Positions 35,927 through 44,808 of a DNA stretch of 64,000 bases are shown here, piece after piece. The notes below the pieces were generated by a model, which saw only the letters and a list, made by a program, of their open reading frames with translations, made no database searches and was not told where the DNA came from. How positions within the stretch are numbered: the stretch's first letter is position 1; the number at the start of each line of letters is the position of its first letter. The DNA comes from Salinibacterium sp. UTAS2018 (GTDB taxonomy: Bacteria > Actinomycetota > Actinomycetes > Actinomycetales > Microbacteriaceae): NCBI RefSeq assembly GCF_004118935.1, contig NZ_CP035375.1, positions 2,604,001 to 2,668,000 on the forward strand, written 5' to 3'. Made by a program: the position numbers and the translations under genes.

Positions 35927-37194
35927 GCGAGCCAACACCCCAGAAACCCGAAGAGCAGAAGCCGGAGGATGTCGTCTCGCTGAACAAAGCCGAGGGTTCG
36001 CAGATCAACCCTGACGGTGCGCGCTGGACTAACGCATTCCGTGAGATTGCATCCGGGAGCGCCCTGCTGTCCGTGCTTGCTGTCGTGCTTGCCATCCTGA
36101 TCGGTGGCGTACTCATCGCGTTTACCGATCCCGGCGTTCAAGAGGCGGCCGGTTACTTCTTCGCTCGCCCTGGAGACCTGTTCGCGGCAATCGGCAGCGC
36201 TGTCGGCGGCGCGTACCTCGCGCTCTTTCAAGGATCGGTCTACGACTTCCGTCGCGATGATTTCCTGTCTGGCATCAAGCCGCTGACGCAGACTCTCGTG
36301 TTTGCGACGCCGCTGATCGCAGCGGGCCTCGGAGTTGCCATCGCGTTCCGCGTCGGACTCTTCAACATCGGTGGCCGCGGCCAGATCATCGTCGGTGCAG
36401 CTTTCGCCGGGTACGCCAGCTTTGCTTGGGACCTGCCGATCGTTATCCACGTCACCGTTGCGGTGATCATGGGAATCATCGGTGGTGCTCTCTGGGGTGC
36501 CATCGCAGGGCTTTTGAAGGCTCGTACCGGTGCCCACGAGGTAATCGTGACGATCATGCTCAACTACGTGGCGTATTACTTGATCAGCTTCTTGCTTCGT
36601 ACTGATCTGCTCAAGAACCCCGGTTCGAATAACCCGAAGACTCCGCCGGCAGCAGAGAACGCCATCCTGCAACCGATTTTCGGTGATGGATTCAAGCTGC
36701 ACTGGGGATTCATTCTCGTTGTCGCTGGGACCGTCCTGGCCTGGTGGCTTATTGATCGATCGAGCCTGGGCTTCAAGTTCCGCGCCGTCGGTCTTAACCC
36801 GCACGCGGCTCGTGTCGCTGGCGTCAAGGTTGAGCGCATCTACGTCTACGTCATGCTGATCGCGGGTGGCTATGCCGGTCTCGCGGCGAGCACCGAGGTG
36901 CTCGGAACGACTACCAGCGGATTCACGTCTGGGGTGGATGCCGGCATCGGCTTCGATGCCATCACTGTGGCGCTCTTGGGTCGCTCGACTCCGTGGGGTA
37001 CGTTCGCCGCCGGAATCCTGTTTGGTGCGTTCAAGGCCGGTGGCTTCACCATGCAGGCCTCGCAGAGCATCCCGATTGACATCGTTCTCGTTGTGCAATC
37101 GCTCATCGTTCTGTTTATCGCAGCACCGCCGCTCGTGCGTGCTGTGTTCCGATTGCCGCAGCCCGGCGCTCGCGCAAAGAAGGTGCTGAGCTAA
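35923..37194 (+). CDS. Nucleoside ABC transporter permease 1
   Basis: The protein has 423 residues: a hydrophilic N-terminus of about 45 residues, then about nine membrane spans of the BPD_transp_2 family (GLGVAIAFRVGLFNIGGRGQII; GAHEVIVTIMLNYVAYYLISF). It pairs with the next gene as a heterodimeric channel, which is usual for BMP-type nucleoside importers. It overlaps the ATPase gene by 4 bases and permease 2 by one base. Confidence 0.92.
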   Translation: MSEPTPQKPEEQKPEDVVSLNKAEGSQINPDGARWTNAFREIASGSALLSVLAVVLAILIGGVLIAFTDPGVQEAAGYFFARPGDLFAAIGSAVGGAYLALFQGSVYDFRRDDFLSGIKPLTQTLVFATPLIAAGLGVAIAFRVGLFNIGGRGQIIVGAAFAGYASFAWDLPIVIHVTVAVIMGIIGGALWGAIAGLLKARTGAHEVIVTIMLNYVAYYLISFLLRTDLLKNPGSNNPKTPPAAENAILQPIFGDGFKLHWGFILVVAGTVLAWWLIDRSSLGFKFRAVGLNPHAARVAGVKVERIYVYVMLIAGGYAGLAASTEVLGTTTSGFTSGVDAGIGFDAITVALLGRSTPWGTFAAGILFGAFKAGGFTMQASQSIPIDIVLVVQSLIVLFIAAPPLVRAVFRLPQPGARAKKVLS

Positions 37195-38474
37195 TGACTT
37201 TCACGAAAAACACTGAAAGCAAGACCACGGCCGCATCGAAGATCGATCGCCGTAGCTGGAAGATGCCGATCGCTTTTGCGATCGTCTCGCTGATCTCTGG
37301 CGTTCTCTTCATCGGTTTCGCCGAGGATGCTGCCACCGGCTTCAACCTCTCGACCGGTACCGACCTCATCCAGTTGCCGGTAATTCACCTGCCAGCCTTG
37401 GCGACAGGTGTCGTCGTGACGATTCTGACCGCGCTCATTGCGGTCGGCTCAGCGTTCATGATTTCTCAGGATCGCCGCGTTCCCACGTGGATTCCCGCCG
37501 CGGGTGCCGTCTTCGCCCTCACGGGGTTCCTCACCTGGGCCGCGGCGGATGAAACTCTGCGCGTTCCTGAGTTGTTCGCAGGCTCGCTCGTGCTCGCAGT
37601 GCCTCTCGTATTCGGTGCTCTCGGCGGCGTTATCTCCGAGCGTGTCGGTGTGGTCAACATCGCGATCGAAGCTCAGCTGCTGGCTGGTGCTTTCGTTTCC
37701 GCGGTTGTTGGCACCATCACGGGATCGCCGTTTGCTGGTCTCTTCGCCGCTGCCGTGGCGGGAATGCTCGTCTCGTTCTTGCTCTCGGTATTCGCGATCA
37801 AGTACCTCGTCAATCAGATCATCGTGGGTGTTGTCATCAACGTTCTGGTCTCGGGACTGACTGGCTTCCTGTACTCGCAGTGGCTCACGGAGAGCCCCGG
37901 GCAGCTGAACAATCCTGAAGGCTTCTCCACGCTACCGATCCCGATTCTCAGCGGCATCCCGATCATTGGGCCGGTGCTCTTCAAGCAGACGATCATCGTG
38001 TACATGCTCTATGTGATCGTTGCTGCGGTTGCCTTCGCGATGTATCGCACGCGCTGGGGCCTGCGTCTGCGCGCTGTGGGAGAACACCCCAAGGCTGCAG
38101 ACACCGTCGGTATCAACGTGACGCTAACGCGCTTCTGGAACGTTGCCCTCGCGGGCGCGATCGCCGGTATGGGTGGAGCGTTCATCACGCTGAGCCAAAC
38201 AGGCCAGTTCGGTAAAGACGTCACGGCGGGCGCCGGCTTCATCGCCCTCGCCGCAGTGATCTTCGGTCGCTGGGACCCGATCAAGGCAACGCTCGCTGCA
38301 TTGCTGTTCGGTTTCGCCAGCAACTTGCAGAACGCGCTGAGCGTTGTTGGTTCGCCGGTGCCGAGTGAGTTCATGCTCATGCTGCCCTACGTCGTGACGA
38401 TCATCGCCGTGGCCGGTCTGGTCGGTAAGTCTCGACCGCCAGCAGCATCCGGAACACCATACATAAAGGGGTAA
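37194..38474 (+). CDS. Nucleoside ABC transporter permease 2
   Basis: The protein has 426 residues with about ten membrane spans of the BPD_transp_2 family; the core blocks VISERVGVVNIAIEAQLLAGAF and GAGFIALAAVIFGRWDPIKATLA (in parts) are characteristic. Its start overlaps the stop of permease 1 (TAATG). The cdd gene begins 4 bases after its stop, tying import to pyrimidine nucleoside breakdown. Confidence 0.92.
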   Translation: MTFTKNTESKTTAASKIDRRSWKMPIAFAIVSLISGVLFIGFAEDAATGFNLSTGTDLIQLPVIHLPALATGVVVTILTALIAVGSAFMISQDRRVPTWIPAAGAVFALTGFLTWAAADETLRVPELFAGSLVLAVPLVFGALGGVISERVGVVNIAIEAQLLAGAFVSAVVGTITGSPFAGLFAAAVAGMLVSFLLSVFAIKYLVNQIIVGVVINVLVSGLTGFLYSQWLTESPGQLNNPEGFSTLPIPILSGIPIIGPVLFKQTIIVYMLYVIVAAVAFAMYRTRWGLRLRAVGEHPKAADTVGINVTLTRFWNVALAGAIAGMGGAFITLSQTGQFGKDVTAGAGFIALAAVIFGRWDPIKATLAALLFGFASNLQNALSVVGSPVPSEFMLMLPYVVTIIAVAGLVGKSRPPAASGTPYIKG

Positions 38475-38478
38475 CGCT

Positions 38479-38895
38479 ATGACGATCGAGCCGCAATCAA
38501 TCGACTGGGATGCGCTGAGGCTCGTCGCCAAAGATGCCCTCACCCACGCCTACGTTCCCTATTCGAAGTTCCCGGTCGGCGTCGCCGCAATTGTCGACGA
38601 CGGCCGGGTAATTTCGGGCGCGAACGTAGAGAACGCCTCGTATGGTCTCACCCTGTGCGCCGAATGCTCCATGGTGTCGGCGCTACACATGTCTGGCGGT
38701 GGAAAGCTCGTCGCGTTCACGTGTGTCGACGGCAAGGGCAATGCCCTCATGCCGTGTGGCCGCTGCCGCCAGCTGCTCTTCGAGCACTCTGCCGAAGGCA
38801 TGCTGCTCGAGACAGTGTCGGGCATCAAAACGATTGACGAAGTAATTCCCGACGCGTTCGGGCCACGAACCTTAGAGGAGTACCGCGGTGAATAA
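38479..38895 (+). CDS. cdd: Cytidine deaminase
   Basis: The 138-residue tetrameric-type enzyme converts (deoxy)cytidine to (deoxy)uridine. The zinc site is read in CAECSMVSAL and LMPCGRCRQLL, with the catalytic Glu in CAEC. The N-terminal block YSKFPVGVAAIVDDGRV is typical. AAGGGG precedes the ATG. The deoA start overlaps its end by 8 bases. Confidence 0.96.
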   Translation: MTIEPQSIDWDALRLVAKDALTHAYVPYSKFPVGVAAIVDDGRVISGANVENASYGLTLCAECSMVSALHMSGGGKLVAFTCVDGKGNALMPCGRCRQLLFEHSAEGMLLETVSGIKTIDEVIPDAFGPRTLEEYRGE

Positions 38896-40204
38896 CAGCG
38901 CAGCAGAATCCGGTATCGAACGTTTCGATGCCGTAGACCTTATCCACACCAAGCGTGACAAGGGTGTGCTGAGCACCGACCAGATCAACTGGCTTGTGGA
39001 TGCGTACACTCGCGGTTACGTCGGTGACGAGCAGATGGCTGCCATGACGATGGCCATCTTCATCAACGGCATGGAGCGCGAAGAGATTCGCGACCTCACG
39101 CTGGCGATGATCGCCAGCGGCGAGACCCTGAGCTTTGAGGGACTGGGCAAGCCCACAACCGACAAGCATTCCACGGGTGGCGTCGGTGACAAGATCACCC
39201 TGCCGCTGGCCCCTCTGGTCGCGTCCTTCGGCGTTGCCGTTCCGCAGCTTTCGGGCCGCGGGCTCGGTCACACCGGCGGCACGCTCGACAAGCTGGAGAG
39301 CATTCCCGGGTGGCGCGCCGACCTCACCAACGAAGAGTTCTACGCGCAGTTGCGTGGCGTTGGTGGAGTTATCTGTGCCGCTGGTTCGGGCCTCGCTCCG
39401 GCCGACAAGAAGTTGTATGCCCTTCGCGACATCACCGGAACCGTCGAGGCGATCCCGCTGATCGCATCCTCGATCATGAGTAAGAAGATCGCAGAGGGCA
39501 CCTCGGCGCTCGTGCTCGACGTGAAGTTCGGTTCGGGTGCCTTCATGAAGGATGCCGCTCGCAGCCGCGAGCTCGCGGAAACCATGGTTCGCTTGGGTAA
39601 GGATGCCGGCGTCAAGACGGTTGCTCTGCTCACGAACATGAACGTTCCCCTCGGCCTCGCTATCGGTAACGCGAACGAAGTACGTGAATCCGTGGAGGTA
39701 CTCGCCGGTGGTGGCCCCGCTGATGTTCGTGAACTCACGATCGCTCTCGCTCGCGAGATGCTCGCCCAGGTCGGGCACGAAGACGCCGATGTTGAGGCTG
39801 CTCTCGACAACGGTCAAGCGATGGATGCCTGGCGCGGCATGATCAGCGCGCAAGGTGGCGACCCGGATGCTGCTCTACCGCAGCCGAAGGAAAGCCAGGT
39901 CGTTCTGGCTGACCGTGACGGTGTTCTCGTCGAACAAGAAGCGCTGCCGTTCGGTATTGCCGCCTGGCGCTTGGGTGCCGGTCGTGCCCGCAAGCAGGAT
40001 CCCGTGCAGCACGCTGCCGGCATCGACCTGCACGCAAAGCCCGGAGATACCGTGCGCAAGGGCGAGCCGCTCTTTACGATGCACGCAGACGAACCGGCTC
40101 GCTTTGAACGCGCACTTGAGTCTCTCGAAGGCGCCTACCGCATCGGCGACGCCGGCGACACGGTGCACGATGGTGGTCCGCTGATCGCCGGACGCATCGA
40201 CTAG
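38888..40204 (+). CDS. deoA: Thymidine phosphorylase
   Basis: The 438-residue enzyme splits thymidine or deoxyuridine with phosphate to base plus deoxyribose-1-phosphate. The family signature SGRGLGHTGGTLDKLESIPG is present, as are KHSTGGVGDK (phosphate site) and LDVKFGSGAFMK. The GTG start lies inside the end of cdd with GAGGAG 6 bases upstream. It completes the import-deaminate-phosphorolyse chain of this operon. Confidence 0.96.
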   Translation: MNNSAAESGIERFDAVDLIHTKRDKGVLSTDQINWLVDAYTRGYVGDEQMAAMTMAIFINGMEREEIRDLTLAMIASGETLSFEGLGKPTTDKHSTGGVGDKITLPLAPLVASFGVAVPQLSGRGLGHTGGTLDKLESIPGWRADLTNEEFYAQLRGVGGVICAAGSGLAPADKKLYALRDITGTVEAIPLIASSIMSKKIAEGTSALVLDVKFGSGAFMKDAARSRELAETMVRLGKDAGVKTVALLTNMNVPLGLAIGNANEVRESVEVLAGGGPADVRELTIALAREMLAQVGHEDADVEAALDNGQAMDAWRGMISAQGGDPDAALPQPKESQVVLADRDGVLVEQEALPFGIAAWRLGAGRARKQDPVQHAAGIDLHAKPGDTVRKGEPLFTMHADEPARFERALESLEGAYRIGDAGDTVHDGGPLIAGRID

Positions 40205-40259
40205 CACGTCGGCTAACGACGCAACTCTGAGTCTGAACGAGGGGTCTCATCCGCTGACG

Positions 40260-40265
40260 TACAGT
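40260..40265 (+). promoter_or_regulatory. -10 box of a probable leaderless promoter
   Basis: TACAGT ends 7 bases before the ATG of the MFS gene at 40273. Confidence 0.35.
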
Positions 40266-40272
40266 TGTTGAA

Positions 40273-41808
40273 ATGACGACAGCGGATGAGACCGTTCCCA
40301 GCGCTGAACCAGCGCAGAACGCTTCCGGGCGCACCACCGGATCGCCCAGTGAGACCGATAGCGACCACGCCACCAAGTGGCGAGCGTTCTGGGTCTGTGT
40401 GGTCGTTGCGGCAATCACGATTCTCGACCTGTCCAAGGTCAACGTGGCGCTGCCCTCGATCGAAGACGCGCTCGGTGCGACTTCAACTCAGCTGCAACTG
40501 ATTGTCTCTGGCTACGTTCTGACGTTCGGTCTCGTGCTGGTGCCCGCAGGGCGTTTCGGCGACCAACGATCGCGCAAGACGCTGTTCCTTATCGGGCTCT
40601 CGGTGTTCACGCTGGCCAGCATCGCCTGTGCTCTCGCGCCGAATGCGGCCATGTTGCTCGTATTCCGACTGCTTCAGGGCGTCGCGGCTGGCATCCAAAT
40701 GCCTCAAGTGATCGGGCTAATTCAGCAGCTGTTCCAGGGCCCAGAACGCGGGCGAGCGTTCGGCCTGTTCGGCGCCATGATCGGCATCTCGACCGCATTT
40801 GGCCCCACGCTGGGCGGTCTCATGATCGCCATCGGCGGCGCGCAGGATGGCTGGCGCTACATCTTCTGGATGAATGTTCCGCTCGGTATCATTGCGCTCA
40901 TTCTTGCCTGGCGTATCCTGCCTTCGACGGCCAAGACCACCTACGCTCGCCTCGACCTTGACCCCGTCGGCATCGCGATCTTTGGCGTCACTGTGCTCGC
41001 CCTCATGTGGCCGTTTCTATTTACGACAGGTGCGCCGACGGATGATCCGAATCGATGGTGGCTTCTCGCGCTATTCGTCGTGGCTGCCGCGGCCTTCATC
41101 TGGTGGGAGCGCCGCTACGCCGAGAGCGGTCGTGCCCCACTTGTTCCTCTCGGGCTGTTTCGCATCAGCTCTTTTCGCAACGGCACTCTGCTCGCGACCG
41201 TCTACTTCGCCGCTATGCCCGCGATGTTCCTCCTTACGACGCTATACCTGCAATTGGGGCTGGGACTCGAACCGGTATTCGCCGGCATGGTGACGATCGG
41301 ATTCGCTCTCACGAGTGCGTTCTCCTCGTGGCGCGGCGGCATTCTTGTTGAACGTTACGGACGCTCGCTCGTAGTGGTTGGGCTCGCGATTCTGATGGTC
41401 GGCATCGGTGTACTCATGGCCGCAGCGATACTCACACCGCCGGCGATGACGCCGTTCGTGATGGCCGCGGCGATGTTTATCGGGGGTGCAGGTGGTGGGC
41501 TCGTCATCTCGCCCAACCAGACGCTCACTCTCCACGACATCCCACCGCTCGAGGGTGGCCTCGCAGGCTCGGTGGGGCAGCTAGGGCAACGAATCGGCAC
41601 AGCAATTGGAACCGCCGTCGCACTCTCGTTGTTCTACTCAACGCTCTACAACGAGCGCAACAGCGGTGAGAGCACGGTCGAGCTCTACCACCACGCCTAT
41701 GGCATGGGAATGATCGCGACCACGGTGTTCTTCTCGATCGCCATTCTCATCGGAGTCGTCGATTTAGGGGCGCGCAAGCGGCGCGCCCGCGTTCCGGCGG
41801 CGGGCTAG
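40273..41808 (+). CDS. MFS drug exporter, DHA2 (14-span) type
   Basis: The 511-residue protein has about 14 membrane spans after a hydrophilic start of some 35 residues. The DHA2 marks are ILDLSKVNVALPSIEDALGAT in span 1, PAGRFGDQRSRK (motif A) and the motif C-like region GLFGAMIGISTAFGPTLGG in span 5. It would expel drugs or metabolites by proton antiport. Its role beside nucleoside genes is unclear; nucleoside-analogue export is possible. Confidence 0.88.
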   Translation: MTTADETVPSAEPAQNASGRTTGSPSETDSDHATKWRAFWVCVVVAAITILDLSKVNVALPSIEDALGATSTQLQLIVSGYVLTFGLVLVPAGRFGDQRSRKTLFLIGLSVFTLASIACALAPNAAMLLVFRLLQGVAAGIQMPQVIGLIQQLFQGPERGRAFGLFGAMIGISTAFGPTLGGLMIAIGGAQDGWRYIFWMNVPLGIIALILAWRILPSTAKTTYARLDLDPVGIAIFGVTVLALMWPFLFTTGAPTDDPNRWWLLALFVVAAAAFIWWERRYAESGRAPLVPLGLFRISSFRNGTLLATVYFAAMPAMFLLTTLYLQLGLGLEPVFAGMVTIGFALTSAFSSWRGGILVERYGRSLVVVGLAILMVGIGVLMAAAILTPPAMTPFVMAAAMFIGGAGGGLVISPNQTLTLHDIPPLEGGLAGSVGQLGQRIGTAIGTAVALSLFYSTLYNERNSGESTVELYHHAYGMGMIATTVFFSIAILIGVVDLGARKRRARVPAAG

Positions 41809-41826
41809 CGGTCGCCTAGCGGTCGG

Positions 41827-41858
41827 CCAACGACCCAACGACCCAACGACCCAACGAC
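41827..41858. repeat. Tandem octamer repeat (four perfect CCAACGAC units)
   Basis: Four exact copies of the 8-base unit stand head to tail in the 85-base gap between the convergent MFS and nucleoside-hydrolase genes. A fifth, broken copy (CCAGCGCC) and a GCAGCC run follow. Such a tract can change length by slippage, but it lies outside coding sequence. Confidence 0.85.
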
Positions 41859-41893
41859 CCAGCGCCGCAGCCGCAGCCGCGCCGCTAATCCGG

Positions 41894-42841
41894 CTAGAGC
41901 TGCGGGTCGCCGATGCGCTCGAGAGCGTCGACAACCATTCCCCAGAACTTGCCATGGTCGAGCTTGCGGGCGACCTGAGTGGTGCAGTCGGCGGGGGCCG
42001 GAGCGCGAAAATCGGCCACGGTCATACCGAGTGTGAGTGTGCCAGCGAGTTCGACATCCAGTGGCACCTTGACGACCTCCATGACACTGGGGTCGATGAC
42101 GAAGGCGACGGCGCAGGGATCGTGCACCGGTGGGTGGTCGAAACCTTGCGCATCACGGTAGGTCTCGCCAAAGAACTCGAGTAGTTCGCCGACGAAGCGA
42201 GCGGGGCCGGTGCCGACGGCTGCGATGGAAGCCGCGACCTCGTCGGTCGCGAGAGCTTCGTGGGTGAGGTCGAGGCCAACCATAGTGAGTGGCCAGCACT
42301 CGTTGAACACGATGTGAGCGGCCTCGGGGTCGATGACGATGTTGAATTCGCTTGTCGCGCTCCAGTTGCCGACGTTGACGCCGCCGCCCATGAGAACGAC
42401 CTGCTTGACGCGCTCGGCGATGCGCGGCTCCTTGCGAACAGCGAGGGCAATGTTGGTGAGGGCTCCGGTGGGCACGAGCGTTACGGTGCCAGGTTCGTGG
42501 CTCATGACGGTGTCAATGATGAAGTCGACGGCGTGCCGAGCATCCAACTCAATGGTGGGATCGGGCAGCACTGGCCCGTCGAGACCTGACTCGCCGTGAA
42601 TCGACTCGGCGACCTCAATCTGACGCACCAGCGGGCGGTGTGCTCCCCGAGCGAAGGGAACATCGGTGATGCCGGCGACTCGAGCGATGGCCAGAGCGTT
42701 GCGGGTGACTTTCTCGATGGTTTGGTTGCCCATGACGGTAGTGACGCCGAGCAGCTCGATCTCTGGATTGCCGTGCGCGAGCAGCAATGCAATCGCGTCG
42801 TCGTGTCCAGGGTCGCAGTCGAGAATAATTTTTTCGGTCAT
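41894..42841 (-). CDS. Inosine-uridine preferring nucleoside hydrolase
   Basis: The 315-residue enzyme hydrolyses ribonucleosides to base and ribose. The calcium-site motif DCDPGHDDAIALLLA begins at about residue 7, and NIVIDPEAAHIVF and HDPCAVAFVIDP complete the family pattern. The frame opens at 42853, but the ATG at 42841 gives the usual N-terminus and lies 7 bases behind a TATGCT box. It diverges from the SAHH-like gene across a shared inverted-repeat operator. Confidence 0.92.
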   Translation of the reverse strand: MTEKIILDCDPGHDDAIALLLAHGNPEIELLGVTTVMGNQTIEKVTRNALAIARVAGITDVPFARGAHRPLVRQIEVAESIHGESGLDGPVLPDPTIELDARHAVDFIIDTVMSHEPGTVTLVPTGALTNIALAVRKEPRIAERVKQVVLMGGGVNVGNWSATSEFNIVIDPEAAHIVFNECWPLTMVGLDLTHEALATDEVAASIAAVGTGPARFVGELLEFFGETYRDAQGFDHPPVHDPCAVAFVIDPSVMEVVKVPLDVELAGTLTLGMTVADFRAPAPADCTTQVARKLDHGKFWGMVVDALERIGDPQL

Positions 42842-42848
42842 AACGAAA

Positions 42849-42854
42849 AGCATA
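42849..42854 (-). promoter_or_regulatory. -10 box of the nucleoside hydrolase, inside the operator
   Basis: TATGCT on the minus strand ends 7 bases before the ATG at 42841 and overlaps the left arm of the inverted repeat. Confidence 0.4.
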
Positions 42855-42877
42855 TATGAAAGCCATCTTCATATATG
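42851..42877. promoter_or_regulatory. Inverted-repeat operator between divergent genes (candidate IclR site)
   Basis: CATATATGAA and TTCATATATG are perfect 10-bp arms separated by 7 bases. The AT-rich repeat covers the promoter regions of both divergent genes. The IclR-family gene two genes away is the best candidate regulator. Confidence 0.75.
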
Positions 42878-42883
42878 TAAGAT
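42878..42883 (+). promoter_or_regulatory. -10 box of the SAHH-like gene, next to the operator
   Basis: TAAGAT ends 6 bases before the ATG at 42890 and starts directly after the right arm of the inverted repeat. Confidence 0.4.
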
Positions 42884-42889
42884 CATGAC

Positions 42890-44068
42890 ATGACGAATAA
42901 TCTTGTCGAGGCTGCCGCGGCGCGGTTGCTCTGGGTTAGATCACGGATGCCGCTGCTGGCTGAAGTGCGCGAACGGTTCGAGCAGACGCAACCGTTCGCG
43001 GGGCACCGCATTGGAATGGCGATGCACCTCGAGCCGAAGACCGCAGTGTTGCTCGAAACTTTGCGTGCCGGGGGAGCCGAAATCGTGGCGACCGGCAACC
43101 ATGGGTCGACGCAAGACGATGTCGCGGCCTACTTGCGTGCGCAAGGAATGACGATTTTCGGTGCCCGTAGCGATTCGGAGCACGAATACGATGCTCATGT
43201 CTGGAGCGTGGTGGAATCGAAGCCAGATATCCTCCTCGACAACGGAGCCGGCCTCGTCGCCCGTCTCGTAGAGCTCGGTCAGACCGACCATGTTGTCGGC
43301 GGCACCGAAGAAACCACCTCAGGGCGTTACCGGCTGCGAGACGAACTCGCCGCGCATATTCGCTTTCCCATCATCGTCATCGACGAAAACCCGCTGACGG
43401 TGATTAACGAGAACAAGCACGCGGCAGGCCAGTCGGTGGTGGAGAGCTTCATGCGCGTCACGAACGTGATGGTCTCTGGGCGGCGCTTTGTGGTGGCGGG
43501 CTACGGCTGGTGCGGTCGCGGAGTCGCACAGTATCTCCGCGCGCTGGGCGGCAAGGTCGCCATCGTAGAAGTGGACGAGATTAAGGCGCTCGAGGCTGCA
43601 CTCGACGGCTATCGAGTGGCGACGATGTTCGACCTTGCGGGATGGGGCGAGGTCTTCATTACCGCTACTGGGCATCCGCAAGTGCTCGCTACCGACTTCT
43701 TCGAGATCGTCGCCGACGGGGCGATGCTCGTCAACTGTGGCCACTTCGATTGGGAGATTGACGTCATGGCGCTTCGCGACTTGGCGATTAGTAGCACCAT
43801 CATCGACGGAGCCATCGAGCGAATCGACCTTCCGGGAAATCGGCACGTGACGTTGCTCGCAGACGGCCGCATGATCAATCTTGCCGGGCGCGAGCCGCGC
43901 GGTAACTCCATCGACTCGATGGATCTTGGTTTCATGCTTCAGGCACTCTCGCTTGAACGCATCGCCACGGCGGCCAGGACGCTCGAGACCGGCGCGCAGC
44001 CTGTGCCGGACTCGATCAACCGCGAAGCGGCACGGCGGATGCTCGCCGCGATGAAAGCGGACCGCTGA
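42890..44068 (+). CDS. S-adenosylhomocysteine hydrolase-like NAD-binding protein, atypical active site
   Basis: The 392-residue protein has the short SAHH architecture (compare Thermotoga-type): MAMHLEPKTAVLLETL, HGSTQDDVAAYL, EETTSGRYRL, Rossmann loop VAGYGWCGRGVAQ, NCGHFDWEIDV. The substrate-contact region is altered: the usual N-D-S-x-x-K-x-x-F-D-N stretch reads ENPLTVINEN, so the catalytic Lys aligns with Thr, and DDGGDL reads DNGAGL. The C-terminal Lys/Tyr tail is absent. It may act on another nucleoside thioether or serve a non-hydrolase role. Its stop overlaps the IclR start (TGATG), so the two are co-expressed. Confidence 0.78.
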   Translation: MTNNLVEAAAARLLWVRSRMPLLAEVRERFEQTQPFAGHRIGMAMHLEPKTAVLLETLRAGGAEIVATGNHGSTQDDVAAYLRAQGMTIFGARSDSEHEYDAHVWSVVESKPDILLDNGAGLVARLVELGQTDHVVGGTEETTSGRYRLRDELAAHIRFPIIVIDENPLTVINENKHAAGQSVVESFMRVTNVMVSGRRFVVAGYGWCGRGVAQYLRALGGKVAIVEVDEIKALEAALDGYRVATMFDLAGWGEVFITATGHPQVLATDFFEIVADGAMLVNCGHFDWEIDVMALRDLAISSTIIDGAIERIDLPGNRHVTLLADGRMINLAGREPRGNSIDSMDLGFMLQALSLERIATAARTLETGAQPVPDSINREAARRMLAAMKADR

Positions 44069-44751
44069 TGACGGGCGGCCCCGAGTACACTGCTCCCGCC
44101 CTCGATAAAGGGCTCGACATTCTCGAACTTCTGGCCGAGACTGCAGGCTCGCTCAGCCAATCGCAGATCGCAGAAGCCACCGGCCGCAGTACTGGTCAGA
44201 TCTTTCGGGTCTTATCAACGCTGGAACGACGCGGCTACATTTTTCGAAACAAACAGTCGGGGCTGTACGAGCTTGCGATGAAACTGTTCGATCTCGCCCA
44301 CCGTCATCCGCCTCTTCGCAGCTTGGTGAGTGTGGCGCTTCCCGTCATGCAGCAGCTCGCCGAGCGCGCCAGACAATCGTGCAACCTCGCCGTGCTCGAT
44401 GGGGCCCTTGTGCGGGTGCTCGCGCAGGTCGAATCTCCCGCCGACTTTGGGTTCCGGGTGCGGGTCGGTGCAACATTCGACGTGCACACGACGGCGACCG
44501 GTGCCGTGCTGGCCGAGCGCGCCCCCACGGTCGATACTCCCGTCGGGGGCGTCGATACTCTCCACCCGGGAATTACCGACATCGTGGCTGCGATCCGCAG
44601 CGCGGATGGCGCGGTTCTCGCCGCAATCACAGTTCCCTATGTCGCTAGTGCGTTCAGCGATGTTCCCCCGGAGGCTGTGCGTGAACTTGTGGCTGACGCC
44701 GTGAAGCAAATCTCAAATCTTCTCAGCGAGGAAGCTTTCACGAGATCGTAA
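44068..44751 (+). CDS. IclR-family transcriptional regulator
   Basis: The 227-residue protein has the IclR winged helix (ALDKGLDILELLAETAGSLSQSQIAEATGRSTGQIFRVLSTLERRGYI, in parts) and a C-terminal effector domain (VGATFDVHTTATGAVLAERA). The ATG overlaps the SAHH-like gene by one base. The perfect inverted repeat at the head of this unit is its likely target, which would give control of both the hydrolase gene and its own operon by a nucleoside-derived effector. Confidence 0.9.
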   Translation: MTGGPEYTAPALDKGLDILELLAETAGSLSQSQIAEATGRSTGQIFRVLSTLERRGYIFRNKQSGLYELAMKLFDLAHRHPPLRSLVSVALPVMQQLAERARQSCNLAVLDGALVRVLAQVESPADFGFRVRVGATFDVHTTATGAVLAERAPTVDTPVGGVDTLHPGITDIVAAIRSADGAVLAAITVPYVASAFSDVPPEAVRELVADAVKQISNLLSEEAFTRS

Positions 44752-44795
44752 CGTCATCCAGCGAAGCCACAGGGCGCTTTCAGCGATCGGCACGG

Positions 44796-44801
44796 TAGAT
44801 T
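44796..44801 (+). promoter_or_regulatory. -10 box of a probable leaderless promoter for add
   Basis: TAGATT ends 7 bases before the ATG at 44809. Confidence 0.4.
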
Positions 44802-44808
44802 TGTAGGT

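Noticed and set aside
35410..37098. 562-codon open frame on the minus strand across the importer ATPase and permease genes
   Set aside because: It crosses two genes with clear families; the product is low-complexity and Arg/Asp/Glu-rich, typical of high-GC antisense frames.
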